Assembly (NCBI GenBank): GCA_030848705.1
Contig: CM061243.1
Span: forward strand, 9,883,044 to 9,947,043
DNA: 64,000 bases
From: Heracleum sosnowskyi
Lineage: Eukaryota; Streptophyta; Magnoliopsida; Apiales; Apiaceae
Direction of reading: 5' to 3'
The notes under the pieces: model-generated
What the model saw: only the letters and a program-made list of their open reading frames with translations
Databases searched by the model: none
What the model was told of the DNA's origin: nothing
Translations under genes and position numbers: made by a program
In this document: positions 12,602-24,340 of the stretch, in pieces
Layout of the letters: the number at the start of each line of letters is the position of its first letter
How positions within the stretch are numbered: the first letter of the stretch is position 1

Positions 12602-13153
12602 TGAATTAAGAAAATTTATAAATTAAAGCATGTGAATTGTAATTATTTATCTCTGTTAAATCAAACTATACATAATTTCTTACATGCCTTGAGTATTATA
12701 TTTGTTACGATACAAATACGGTCCAAATCTAACAATTTTTTTTTTCCATGTATATAAGTGTAATACAAACTTGTACTAATTTTAATGTCGTATAACTCAT
12801 CAATTGCTACTCTAATATGCGGACGTACAAAAATTTACCGAAAAATAAACAATTTACTCATATTTAAAGTATTGAGTGTAATTATTGTAACAACAGTTAA
12901 CATGAATAAGTTTTGTTGGGGATACCCTTCCGTTTTTTAAAGAAATTTTAAAGTCAAAATATATAATGACAGTTAGATAAGATAATGTATTGCTCACGTT
13001 TAGTCTCCTGGATCTCCATAAATATATAGGTTTCCACTGAACTTTACTCTGATTACATAATATATATTAAATGGTTTTTCAAATTTAATTATTATATATG
13101 AGAAAAAGGACCCGACCTTAAGAAGATTTTCCTGAGATAGTGTATTATATATA
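12602..13153. other. AT-rich spacer, nothing identified
   Basis: No gene, terminal repeat or tandem repeat could be supported here. Confidence 0.4.
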
Positions 13154-14069
13154 CTAGCTTAAAACCGTACGATGCACAGATTGTTAATTGTTATTTTATT
13201 ATTATTTTTTTAATTGTATTTGTTAAAAAAATAAGTAGGCATGTTAAAATAGCTAAACACTTTTAATTAATTAAAAATATTAAAACAAATTTTAAAATAA
13301 ATAAGTAAAGGTTTGCCCGTTATATTTTTGGAAAATTAGAGGTTTTAGTAAGGTAAAATAGAAAATGTAACATATATTTAGTTTTAAAAGGTAAATGTCT
13401 GTGATATTTTTGGAAAATGAGGTTTTAAAATTTAATAATTAAAATATTTAAATACGTTTTCAAATAAATAAGTAAAGGGGTTCTTGTGATATTTCTTGTG
13501 AAATAGAAAAAGTAAATTGAGAAAGACAATTTCCCCTGATATATTTAGAAAAGGATGGACTTTGTTAGAAAAAATATATAATGTGTTTTAGCTGAAAAGA
13601 TAATTGGTTATAAATATGTATTTGATTATTTATATTTTAATATTTTTAGTAATGGCATTTGTTAAGAAAAATAAGTAGACATGTTAAAATAGGTAAACTT
13701 TTAAAAAAATAATTATAATATTAAAATAGGTTTAAAAATAAATAACTAAGGTTTGTCTGTGATATTTTTGGAAAATAAGGGGTTTTAGTAAAGAAAAATA
13801 GAAAAACAAACATGTTTTAGTTAAAAAAGGTAATTGTCCGTGATATATTTGAAAAAGTAGAGGGATTTGTTAGAAAAAATAAAATATTTTAGGTGAAAAT
13901 GTAATAGTTATAAATAGGTAATATTATTATTTAATAATATATTTCTATAAATAAGTAAGGTTAATTAAGTAAAAACACGAATTTAAGAAAGGACAATTAA
14001 GTAAAATCACAACGTACCATACCGACCGACTAAACTTTTAATGTTTCGTCTATTATATAATAGTATTGA
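13154..14069 (-). mobile_element. Non-autonomous Helitron, unit 5
   Basis: On the minus strand it begins TCAATACTATTATATAATAG at 14069 (preceded by A) and ends with a slightly decayed hairpin (CTGTGCATCGTACGG), TTTTAAG and CTAG at 13154, followed by T. The TAGTATTGAT 5' word is doubled at 14061-14079. Confidence 0.72.
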
Positions 14070-14078
14070 TAGTATTGA

Positions 14079-14312
14079 TGTACAAAAATAATATTTTTTC
14101 TTATTGTTTAATCAAATTTCTATCTTTTAAATTTTTATTTATTTATTTTTTAATTTTAACTATTTTTTAATAATTAGCCCGATTTTTGACCGATTAATCC
14201 GATTTTTGACCGATTCAGCCAATTTTTGACCGTTTTTCTGAAAAAACGATTAATTGGCCGATTTTCGCTTAATCAGTTCGGTAGTCCGCCGTCTAGCGAT
14301 TAATAGACGACT
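14079..14312 (-). mobile_element. Right half of the split ATTAATCGG element
   Basis: Read on the minus strand it starts GTTCTAAAAGTCG near 14312 and carries repeated AATCGG / GGTCAAAAATCGG words, mirroring the left half at 5742-6032. Everything between the halves appears to be later insertion. Confidence 0.45.
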
Positions 14313-15342
14313 TTTAGAACAGTGGCCACAACACAAGCATCCATACTCTGATCCAACTCCTGTATCAAGGCATTATTGTTGCCTCCCTTTATCGATTCAA
14401 CATTTTTCCCATTGTTCAATTTTCACTCGATTAAAGTAGCCACTCAACTCAAGAATGCTTCATATAATTATGCTAATTGCAAAGTGGTTTTTCATCAACA
14501 TTTCTTTTTTACTTTTCTAATCATGCCCTTTCCCCTGCATTGTTTGTGCATCAGTGCGTCCGGTGGCCTAACAAGTTAGGGGCTAAAACAGCTTAGATAC
14601 TTGGGTGGGTACGAACTCTCTTCGAATTTCCAAGTAGTAAATTTCATTTTAAGCTCCGGCTATTTTTAAACTTTAATTTAAATCAACAAGAAGAAAACTA
14701 AGGTATGAATATGGTGCCATACTGGCGGTTGGTTGGTTGTAATTAACTCTAATTGAAAATATAAATAAGAGACATACATGACAACTCATTATATCACTTT
14801 GTAAAATATTCATCACACATGGTAGGCAATCAATTAATATTTTGCTTAATAACAATTATTAGGTTTTGTTAATTATATGATGGGGTCATTCAATATTAGA
14901 TCAGTTGACTAATTATTGGTAAGAAGAGGGTTCACAGGACTTGTGTCTGATTGAGGCTTGCAACTGAGTATTAAATAATTTCTGAAAACGATTAATTTTA
15001 AAATCAGAAAACAATTAAAAAAATAGAGAGATGAATTGATTTTTGGAGCAAGAGTCATGACTGGTCTATGTTGTTTTTTTCTCCTCCAGGTCTTGCATGA
15101 CTGGAGGAGAAAATGCCAAAGGTGACCCTGTCAAGTGTCAAACTTTTCTTTCAGTAGTAGTTGCTAAATACAGTTGCCTGTCAAAACCCTAATGAATTAA
15201 TTGAGACTGTCAATTTTCAGTTAAATGAAACATTGAATACATACTGTAGTCTAACAACACCCTCCTACATTGGGTTTCAGTGAATCCCTTTAATGTAAAA
15301 TGGAATCTCAAGCAGGCAAACACAAAAGATCTATGGGCAGTA
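14313..15342. other. Intergenic, nothing identified
   Basis: No coding frame of recognisable family was found. A short inverted word pair, CTCCTCCAGGTCTTGCATGA / CTGGAGGAG, lies near 15081-15110. Confidence 0.4.
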
Positions 15343-16110
15343 GGCCTGAATCCTGATGGTGCATAGTGTAGCGACAACATATTAAGGAATGCAAATACCT
15401 TTCACTCAAATATGATTTATTATTTGACTTTAATCTGCCGAGCGTTTCAGCTACAGCTCTGCAATGTTATTCATTCCCGGGGTAAATCATGTCGCAATAA
15501 ACAGCCATCTGAATCTGCAATTCAAGTTGCATGTTAGATTATGATTAGAAAAGCAAAAAGACTATAGTGAAAGGAAAATCCCATCCTCGACAAAGGTCAA
15601 CAATGCACACATTATTAGAATTATTGTATATTTGTTCAGTCAGTAGTGGTCTAGTCTTTGATAAATATGTGCATATTGAACATAACACAGCACAATGTAT
15701 TGTTGCTGGCCTCCTTCTCAGTCAAAGCTCATCATTTCAGCAGATAACAATCCACAAACTTCTTACTTTTTGATTTGCATTTTGGTAATTTAAGGACAAG
15801 GTCATCGTTACATTAATATATCACAACTGTTTATTCAATTCTCAGATATTCAAGCCTTGAACTCCAGTACACAAAATTTAGTTTATTATTCCGCTCTGAC
15901 CGTGATCTTTTCCTTTTCACAATTTCTTAATAAGGAATTTCTTCTTTCCACGAGCAATGCAAGTCCTCATAATCTGGCAATCATCGGATCCTAACGAACA
16001 TGACCCTGAGTCATGCTGAGAGATCATAAACCAAGCAATCTTCAAAATTGCCACTAGATAGATTAAAACATCAATGTCCTTCCAGTAATTAAGATCATTG
16101 AATGAAAAGT

Positions 16111-17091
16111 AAGAGTGAGTGTATTACAATGCCATGGAGTAAAAGTAAGAGTAATTCCATGCTATGTTAGCATATTCCTGTTAAATGATATGTTAAGTCA
16201 ATAGAATAAAGTAGGTTAACAAGTATCAACAAGATCATTGTATTACAGGACGGACTTGCAACATGGTAAAATGGAGGTGCTACCTTCTGGGCGTGCCTAA
16301 GATAATAAGTACACAAAAAGTTTTTTGTAAGGTCTTACCATTAGTAACTAACATTTAGATTAAAGTACAATTATGTGATGTAACACTCATGGAATAGAAT
16401 CTGGTGCTATTAACAGCTCAATGCACTTTCTGGCAAGCTTAAAAGTGAAAACACTATCCTAGTTAAAGCTTTAGACATTTAAATATAAAACATGTTGTCA
16501 TGCATAGAACAGCAGCTGGTAGCAAGGGAAAGAGATTTGATAATGCGGACTTTTTGGTAACACTGACTGAATTGTCGTGCCGAGAACATGGCCTAGATTA
16601 AAATCCAACTCATTAGCATGTTTTCAGTATATAATCTATAAGCATTATTTGTACAATATGAGATGCAAATATAGAACTTTGTTGAGATATTCCCAGCAAG
16701 TATCTGCGACCACAATAGTGTTCTTACAATGAAACATCTTATTTTTGGCGCACTGGTATGACCATATGAATAAGGTATACTAACATCATGTTTTAAACAG
16801 CAATCAATTCAGATGTGGTAGAAGGTGATCTAAAAAAATTAAAAGATACATGAAATATAGTCATATGCTAAGGCATCAGAATGTGATTTGATACATGATA
16901 AGCACGAATGTATTGTAACCATACTAGGAAACTAAAAGAAATAAAGAGAGAGGGAAGAGTAAGTAAGGCATATGTTTTTGGCGCGTCAAAAACACAAAAT
17001 ATCATATGCTGAGATAGTTGAACTTAAAAAATACAATTTGCAAGGTTACAAGGACCTATACCTTGTAAAATTCAGGAAGAATAATGATTGC
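16111..17091. other. Intron-derived DNA of the HNH pseudogene
   Basis: No coding sequence was recognised. This is where exon 2 should lie by comparison with 37690-37812; it has been lost or replaced. Confidence 0.45.
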
Positions 17092-19637
17092 TTAAGAGGC
17101 TAGGTTCTCTTGATCGGGAACATTAGTATTGTTCCCCTCACCTGTTCGATCTTGATCATGGCGTGCTAGTTCCGCAGCTAGGATTCTTTCCACCTCAGCT
17201 CTTTTCAGGGCAATTCCCTCCTCTTCCATTTCGGAGAAGTCGGCTATCCAGGCGGCTATTTCCTTGTCGAATTTGGATGCCCAGTTGTATGAAGGATCTC
17301 CTGCTACGAAGGTTCTGCAAAACGCTCTAAAGCCATCTTCATAGCTCTTATCTTGGATTCTTTTCTTTTCATCTGCCCAACCATTAGCTTGATCAAGTTT
17401 GAGTTCATTGAGTTCCTTGGTCAGGGCAGCGTTAGAAGATTTAGCATATTTCAAGGCTGTGTTCTTGTTGTCCAAGTCATTCTCTAAACGCGTCTTATCG
17501 TTGGACAGTGCGGTGATGATGTCGTCCATTGCTTTTTTGTCATCCTGAAGTTTTTGCTTTTGAGTGATATTTAGCCTGATTCTTTAACTTGGTTTTTTCC
17601 GCCTCCAACACTTCTAGACGTTCCAACACTTCTAGACGTGGCAGGTTTTCACTTTTGTTCTTCTCGTGCTCAGTGTTGAAAAGGAATAACCTGATAGCGG
17701 CCTTAGTAGCAGCACTCTGTTTCTCTTCTTCTGTTTGAGCCAGCCATTTCTTCAAGTCATTCTCGTTAACATGAGACTCACCTAACAGTCCAAAGATATT
17801 GTGAACTGTTGAGGAGTTACAATTTGGCACGATGGTGCGTTGTTTTTTGCTGTTTGCTGCGCCCGAAGGGATAGTCTGTTCCTTGAGATTTTTCCTCCTC
17901 TTGTTCTTTTGGATTGATTGCTGATCTCTGGGAACAATTCCGGCAGGGTTGTCCCCTTCATTACTTGGATCTTTGAGTTCATTTTCCTTGGAGGAAGTTG
18001 GAGGTGCGAACAAATTCGGAATTCCTGACATACCTGACATGGGAGAAGAATGTGAACTTGGTATTGCTTACAGACAAACAAATGCAGTGTATTTGAAGTT
18101 TTCAATTTTATCGTGCCAATAAGAGGCAAAGCAGAGCTACAGTCAGAAGTATCAACTATCACGAAAAGGCATATGCAGTGGAAATAGTATTTTAAGCAAT
18201 AGAGTGCGATATTTATAAGCAACAAATTATTTGATGCGGTAACAAATGAAAGTAAAATAAAATGTCTATGGGCCATTTGACGCGGTAAAATAAAGCCAAA
18301 TTAAAATTTACCTGTTGATTGTTTCTTAGTTGTTTTCTTCAAACGCTTCTTTTTCTTGGAGCATTTGGTGGATTTTTCCATGTCTAAATTTTGTTCGAGA
18401 ACATTGGGTACCTGCTTTTTTTAAGAGAAAACCATGTTTTCTAAACTATCTTCGGTGATGAGGATGGATAAGTTTTTTTTTCCTCTGGTGGAAAGTCCAA
18501 AATATGCTTTGCCCTACTTAGAGCAGGGTATACTAGCGTTGATTTGGGATGACCCTCCGGAAGGATGATGGATTGAGTTAGTAGTTGGTTTCTTACAGAA
18601 AAATGAATAGATATAGGCGTGTGAAGGGTAATAGGCTACCTGCTTCTTTGTTGGACCAGGTTTTAATCCTCTCTGTGTCGTACACATTTAGAAAAAAAAA
18701 AGGCTCTTTCCAGCCTTTAATATGGGTGATTCTTCCTTCTGAAAACCTTTTTTTCATGTGTTGCCTCCATACAATTAAATGGTAGTAACCAATGGCATAA
18801 CATGTATTAGGCATGGCCAGCCTATAACTATTAGGAGATACTTGAATGGGAGTGATTTCATACCAGTTACAAATCTGTTTGAAAAATGGGTTCATTGGTG
18901 AGCCAACACCAAGAGGGATATGCCTGGGCGTAAGAACAATTCTGGGAACTTCCTAAGATCAAATCTGTGGGGTCTCATATCAGGTAGTGGCTTTGTGTAA
19001 CTTCCTTCTTGATCATAATATTACATAACGTGCTCAATCTCATCAAGGGATATGGTAGAAGATTGTCCAACACAAGCTAGCTTACATTTTTCTTTCTATT
19101 CTCTTCTTTTTCTTTGGGGGTTGGTGTTTTCATCATAAGTAAACCAGTCTACATCTAACTCGAAATCCTCTACTTTAGGGAGAAGATATGGTTGGGGTGA
19201 GGACTCAGGGGAGGAATATTTGTCCTCGGAGTTAACTTCCTCCTCGCTTGTTGGTACACCAGCGGTAGTAGAGGCAGTAACAATGTTCACAGGGTCGTCT
19301 TGGGCATGATGTTTTTTTGGCACGCCTAAACTTTTTGACGAGTTAACAACAGACACGCCGCTCTCAGATTCAGCTTCGCTGATTTTTTCATCTTCATAAT
19401 CGCTTTCCACTATAGCTGATCGGTTTCTTTATTTTTTCTTGAGTTGAGGGTTAGACCTGAATTTAAAGGTGGAGTTGGTTCTTCACCAATCCGACTTTCT
19501 AGAGTAGGGCCATAATCATTTGGATGTGGTAACGAAATATGACGACCTTCTTTGTCTGTTGGATGGTTTGGGGCATGTTCTCCTATCCTAGGCGAAGGGA
19601 TGACATCTAAGCTTGAACTAAATTCCATTTCAATCAT
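17092..19637 (-). pseudogene. Transposase_28-like (gypsy-type) gene relic, copy 1, within HNH pseudogene intron
   Basis: Reading down the minus strand there is an acidic N-terminal part (19096-19637; DFELDVDWFTYDEN), a domain with VGSPMNPFFKQICNWYE, then VSPNSYRLAMPN and YYHLIVW (about 18620-18930), a Lys/Ser-rich linker (18300-18480), and a coiled coil (17540-18040, then 17092-17529). The PFFKQI...PNSYRL arrangement resembles the 'putative gypsy type transposon' family (Transposase_28, PF04195). That protein is known as an extra antisense ORF in Tat-lineage Ty3/gypsy elements. Between the two coiled-coil frames the reading frame shifts by one base near 17560-17580 without splice sites. Several stops interrupt the linker. 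The broken state and its place inside the HNH pseudogene support a dead insertion. Confidence 0.55.
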
Positions 19638-20440
19638 TTTAGGGTTGGGTTAAATGGCATTTTCATCACTTAACTGACACCTAACTTGCAAAAGCTTACA
19701 AATTAATTGTTAAACTAAATATAACTTGCAATCTAGTCATCAAACACCAAAAAAAAAAATCATGGCCGCTAAGTCCCCTTTGACTTAACAGATTCCGTGT
19801 TAAAATGATACGTACATATTTGTATCCAACTCACACCCACTTTAACAAAATTCCCATATAACTTTACGCGATCCACACAGAATATCGCTCAAATTCTCAG
19901 ACAAACCCTTCTCGCTTTAACCCTCTTTCTTCCACAACTCTAGTCTCATCCCAAGTCAAACTTTCCTCGATTCCCATGAAACAAAACTAGTCTGGAATAA
20001 TAACCCCAAATGCAGTCCAACGCTCCGATAGCATCCCCTCTGATAATCGGTCCAGTAGTCCCCTCTTTCTTACAATCACGAGTGCCCAGCCCTTCACTGT
20101 CACCGGACTTGCAACAGTCCAAATATTCCATATTATTGTAGGTATCTCGCAACATCAATGGTGACACTCGAATCAACGAAAATAAGGCTTGTAAGTTTGA
20201 CATTTATACAATCCTGATATATTAGAGTTGGTTTAACTATTATGATTAAGTTTTGTCTTTAAAAGAGCAATGTTCAAACCCCATTGTTTTACTCGATTTT
20301 GATATGGGCCCTAAACATGTCCAAATGTGGTTTGGGCTAAAAATTGTAAAGGGTATGGGCTAAAAGAACTCAGTTCGAACGATGATTAAATTGGGATTGA
20401 TTTAATGAGCTGGGGTTGTTGGGCTCCTCTCATTGTGGAA
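19638..20440. other. Remaining insertion and HNH intron sequence
   Basis: 19638-20190 shows no family I recognise. About 20190-20290 (TGACATTTATACAATCCTGA and following) matches 39596-39660 in intron 1 of the intact HNH gene, which marks paralogous intron DNA. Confidence 0.4.
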
Positions 20441-20446
20441 GCAGTG

Positions 20447-20995
20447 AGCTCGCACCATGATGAGCTCGCACCATGATGAGCTCGCGTCATGATTATGGGG
20501 TAGTAGTGTCATATAGACACCTCCCTTTGACATATGATGTACTAAGTCCGTTCTATCTTATTATGTATCAAAGTTGAAATTTTATCAAAGTTAAAGCTGC
20601 TTATTTTGAATTTTTTTCATTGACCATGCATGAGTGAGAATTATTCTTTTATTCTTTTTATACCAGCATAGATTGTTCTAAGACAAAATCTAGCACGAAC
20701 GTGCGAGGAGAATGCACTCGTGTATATTCTTAGAAAATAGTTACGTGTGAGGCAGATATTTATTTGGGCCTCGACCCGTTTAAAAGAAAATTTTGGAGCT
20801 CCTTGCGAGGGCGAAGCCTCGTATGAGATGAAGATACGAGCTCACACAAGTGCGAGGTGAGACCTCGTGCGAGGTGGAAATTCGCATGAGGTGGAACCCC
20901 TTGCGAGGTGGAATCTCGTGCGAGTTGGAACTTTGTGCGAGGAGGAATCTTGTGCGAGGTAGATCTCCATGTGAGGCAAGCTTCACAAGAAGATC
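20447..20995. repeat. CTCGCACC / GTGCGAGG repeat block (short period)
   Basis: Three direct copies of GAGCTCGC(AC/GT)CATGAT stand at 20447-20495. From about 20795 to 20985 an imperfect repeat of 20-21 bp built on GTGCGAGGTGGAATCTC runs for about nine units. The word recurs in inverse form through 24 kb. Confidence 0.7.
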
Positions 20996-21083
20996 ACCTC
21001 TTTAAAAACGAGCTCATACATGTGAAGAAATATTTTTATATAGACACAAATATAAGTACCTTGCGAGAGGCTGAGTTTCGTAT

Positions 21084-21262
21084 GAGTCTTGAGCTCGTGC
21101 GATGCGACCACAGGAGTCTCGAGCTCGTGCGATGCGACCACGTGAGTCTCGAGCCTATACGAGGCGACCACATGAGTCTCGAGCCTATACGAGGCGACCA
21201 CATGAGGTTCGAACTCGTGCGATGAGGTTCGAACTCGTGCGAGAAGGCCCCGAGAGGTTCGA
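21084..21262. repeat. 30-bp minisatellite
   Basis: Four clean 30-bp units start at 21084, 21114, 21144 and 21174 (GAGTCTCGAGCTCGTGCGAT then GCGACCACGT). They are followed by a 20-bp short unit at 21204 and diverged units at 21224 and 21254. Because 30 is a multiple of three, both strands stay open across it; the translations (SLELVRCDH-type decapeptides) are a by-product. Confidence 0.85.
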
Positions 21263-21344
21263 GCCCGTTCAAGTTGAAGATAAAACGTGTGATTTGAGCT
21301 CGCACAAGACAAAGCAAAGCTTCACCCGAGGTGGAACCTCGTGC

Positions 21345-21762
21345 GTAGACCCGGCAATTTTCAACACGACACGAAAATTTAGTGTTTGGGTTTACATTTT
21401 TAGTACACAAAACAAAAGTACACGATCGAGATTTAGTGTCGGGTTTGTGTTTACCCTTCAAGTACATGACACGACACGAAGTACACGAAATAAATAAATA
21501 AATATTTATAAATTAATATTTATATTAGATATTTTTATATTTTTATCATATACTTAACATTTATGTATGTGATTATACATAAGTTTATAATATTATTTGT
21601 AAATATTATGTAAATATATATTTTTAATACATATTTGTAAAAATATTACCGAAAATTTTAATATTTTAATACATTTACTTATTTATTTTTATTCTTATTA
21701 TTAATTAGAATTACACAAAAACACGATATGAAAAATACACAAACACGAAATTACACGAGCTT
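21345..21762. mobile_element. Candidate MITE inside the minisatellite region
   Basis: An AT-rich block has ends rich in ACACGACACGAAAATT-type words (left) and ACACGAAATTACACGAGC (right). The GTGCGAG repeat sequence resumes immediately afterwards (21768-21815). A five-base GTGCG on both sides may be the target duplication. The superfamily is uncertain. Confidence 0.4.
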
Positions 21763-22082
21763 GTGCGAGGTGAACCCGTTCGAGGCGGACCCTGTGAGGG
21801 TCAAGCTCATTTAAAGTAACAATTATAGAAAGATATAAAGGATAGAAGTGCAAACACATGAAAGTACTTGAAAATTTAAAAGCTTTCAGAAAGATGTGAA
21901 TGTTATTGGCCCATGGCCATCAAGTTTTACAAATTGCGAGGCAAACGGGGTGCCCGCATCCCCAATAAGTAACAAAATAAAGATAAATACATCTAAGATT
22001 GAGGAGTCTCAGCCTCCTGCACGATGCGAGCCTTATCAGCGAGTTGGGCCTCCTCTTCAACAGCTTTCTGAGCAGCCAAAGC

Positions 22083-23780
22083 CTATTGCTCCATCTCCTT
22101 GCGAAGCTTGGCAGCATAGCCCACAGTGGATGCACCAAGCTGGCCCCAGTCGAAGTCAGGGATCTTTGACATAAAGCCCTTCATAAAGTTCCTGGAACCC
22201 AAAGCTGTGGCATTCCTAATGTCTTCATCCCGGCTCGCCTCAAGGGCTGTAACTTTGGCTTCGAGCTCACTGATTTGAGTTTTCAGGGTTGTGTTCTCAC
22301 GAACCGCTTCACCTATGGCTATAGAGTGTTCCTCTTTTATTTTCGTGACAAGTGACCTTGACTCGCGCAAGTCTTTGTCAAGGCTTGTGGTCGCATCAAG
22401 GATTTTTTGCTTGCAGTCCTCAACCAACTTCACATTGGCTCTCCTCGCATCATCCAACTTATTCTTTAGGATTTTGTTGTCTTTGTCAAGCTTGACAGTA
22501 GCCTGGACCATATTGCGAAGCTCCTTGTGTCTGTTGATTTGTCTTATAAAGACCTCGGCTGCAGCTTTGGTGAGAGCATCAATATTGGCCTCGAACGAGC
22601 CTGTGGTCCAAGCCTTCAACTCGCTCTCAGAAATATGGGGGCCTGCGAGCCGGCTTAGAGCACTTGTCACTATATTCTCTTTGGGAGGTGGAGGAGGCAA
22701 TTCCTTGCGGGTTCGCTTGGAGGGTCAGCATCAGGACCATCTTTTGGATGCCTTGTTCTCTTTTTACGAAGAGAGCCCCCTCCAGGCTTTAAGTGCTCAA
22801 TGAGAGTTGTTTGAAACTCTATAGGGATATCCTCAGTTCGAGGACCACCTATACGCGAGCCACCTGCATGTGAGCCGTCCTGGCTAGAACTTGGGACAGG
22901 AGCGATTCGAGCTACTGTTTCTTGTTCGACCAGGAATGGAGGTGGAGAAATAACCATTTCTGAAATAAAGCAAAGAGAGGAGAGTTAAATAAATTAGCAA
23001 TATAAATGACATGCTGAATAAAAAGAACAAGGCAAAATTAAGAGGATAAAAACAATGGTGCGAGCCGTCAGCTCGCACCGAATATGAACCTACTTTTCTT
23101 TTTGGATATCTTGCTAGGGGATAGTCTGGTTCCTTCTTTTAGAAAGCCATTTTCGACAAGATTTTCCGTGGTGATGATCTTTCTAATGTTCCTTTCCTCT
23201 ACAGGTATTTTTAAAATATTATCAGCATTAATTTTCTCTTGCCCAGATAGAGGAGTTCTAACAGGGGCTCTAGTAAGAAATATATGTATTGTAAGTTTAA
23301 AGTATAAAAAGTAGGAATGGTGCGAAGTGGAACAAGCGGTGCGAGATGAAGGAAGATTATTACCTGGATCATAATAGAAATGGGTTTGAACTCGGAGAAC
23401 CTCATGTACATAGAAGAAAGGACCTTTCCAACGACCAGAGTTACTTGATCCCCCATAAAGTAACTTCTTCTTATTATAATAAGGCCATACAACGAGATAG
23501 AAGTAGCCAAAGTCGGCCGAATGTTTCAAATTCAAAAAATATCCAAGTTGTCTGGCGGTAATGGCGATAAGAGTAAGGTACCCTTATTTTTTATAAAGAA
23601 TATATAAAGCAATGGCGGCCCTATAGCCGTTTGGGTTGATTTGGACTGGTCTACAATTTCACGAATAAAGGGGTGAAGGGGTGCACCAACACATAACTTC
23701 AGCAAAAAAAGAGGAGAGAACCATACGGGGCACTCTACCTCAGAGAACCTCCGTTCTCTAAATGATTGAATCAATAGCAT
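22083..23780 (-). pseudogene. Transposase_28-like (gypsy-type) gene relic, copy 2
   Basis: The order matches copy 1: VGAPLHPFIREIVDQS (about 23650), GYFYLVVWPYYNKKK and a GRWKGPFFYVHEV segment (23380-23520), a Lys-rich linker (RKIITTENLVENGFLKEG, 23090-23230), a low-complexity Pro/Ser segment (22700-22955), then a long coiled coil ending PDFDWGQLG (22083-22700). The Pro-rich frame and the coiled-coil frame overlap at 22670-22710 and are joined only by a one-base shift, with no intron signals, so the gene is broken there. By family knowledge this is a transposon passenger or antisense protein of Tat-like gypsy elements. No reverse transcriptase is present nearby. Confidence 0.55.
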
Positions 23781-23990
23781 CTCATATGCGATGATTATGG
23801 GCTCGCGTCATGATTATGGGCTCGCGTCATGATTATGGGCTCTTACCATGATACCTTGTCTCTCGATAAACGCCGGTGCGCTCGCACCGCTTGGATACGA
23901 AAAGGTCACCTTGTGTTGAGGTAAGTTAAATGATTTACATGTTTATAATTAAATTGTGTGGTGCGAGCTGGCGTCTGGCCAGCTCGCACC
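23057..23990. repeat. Recurrent GGTGCGAGC...GCTCGCACC hairpins
   Basis: Perfect hairpins are found at 23057-23079 (9-bp stem, loop CGTCA), 23875-23888 (6-bp stem GGTGCG, loop CT) and 23960-23990 (13-bp stem GGTGCGAGCTGGC, loop GTCTG). Direct copies of GGGCTCGCGTCATGATTAT stand at about 23799-23838. Confidence 0.8.
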
Positions 23991-24340
23991 ATGGGTGAAT
24001 CCCAAATATGGAATGGATGTTTCACGGGACATTCCTATAATTACGGGAATAAACGTGGAGATGCCGCGAGATTATAGGATAACGTGTGTGACCGGACGTG
24101 ACGTGGATGGATAATCCTGACTGTTAATGAGCTTTGGGCTGAGTGGGTTAGAGAAAACCCTAGTCCTATTCCATGACTTGTTCCCCAAAAATTATGTGAG
24201 GTTTGATCCCTATATAAAGTGATATATAAAGTGATTAGATAGGCACCTTGTATGATACGACAATTGACACTTGGTAGGAGTCATAATACAAGTCCAACAA
24301 CCGCTTACCATAAACCTCCAAAACATTATTATAAAAAATT
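23991..24340 (+). promoter_or_regulatory. Possible LTR-type promoter remnant
   Basis: On the plus strand, CCTATATAAAGTG near 24210 (a TATA-like box, partly repeated downstream) is followed by a region like retrotransposon leader sequence. This sits downstream of, and antisense to, the Transposase_28-like copy, as expected for the 3' end of a Tat-type element. No second matching LTR was found, so this is tentative. Confidence 0.3.

Noticed and set aside
20983..21497. Long overlapping ORFs on both strands (up to 143 codons)
   Set aside because: They arise because the minisatellite unit is 30 bp, which keeps several frames open; the peptide repeats are a by-product.
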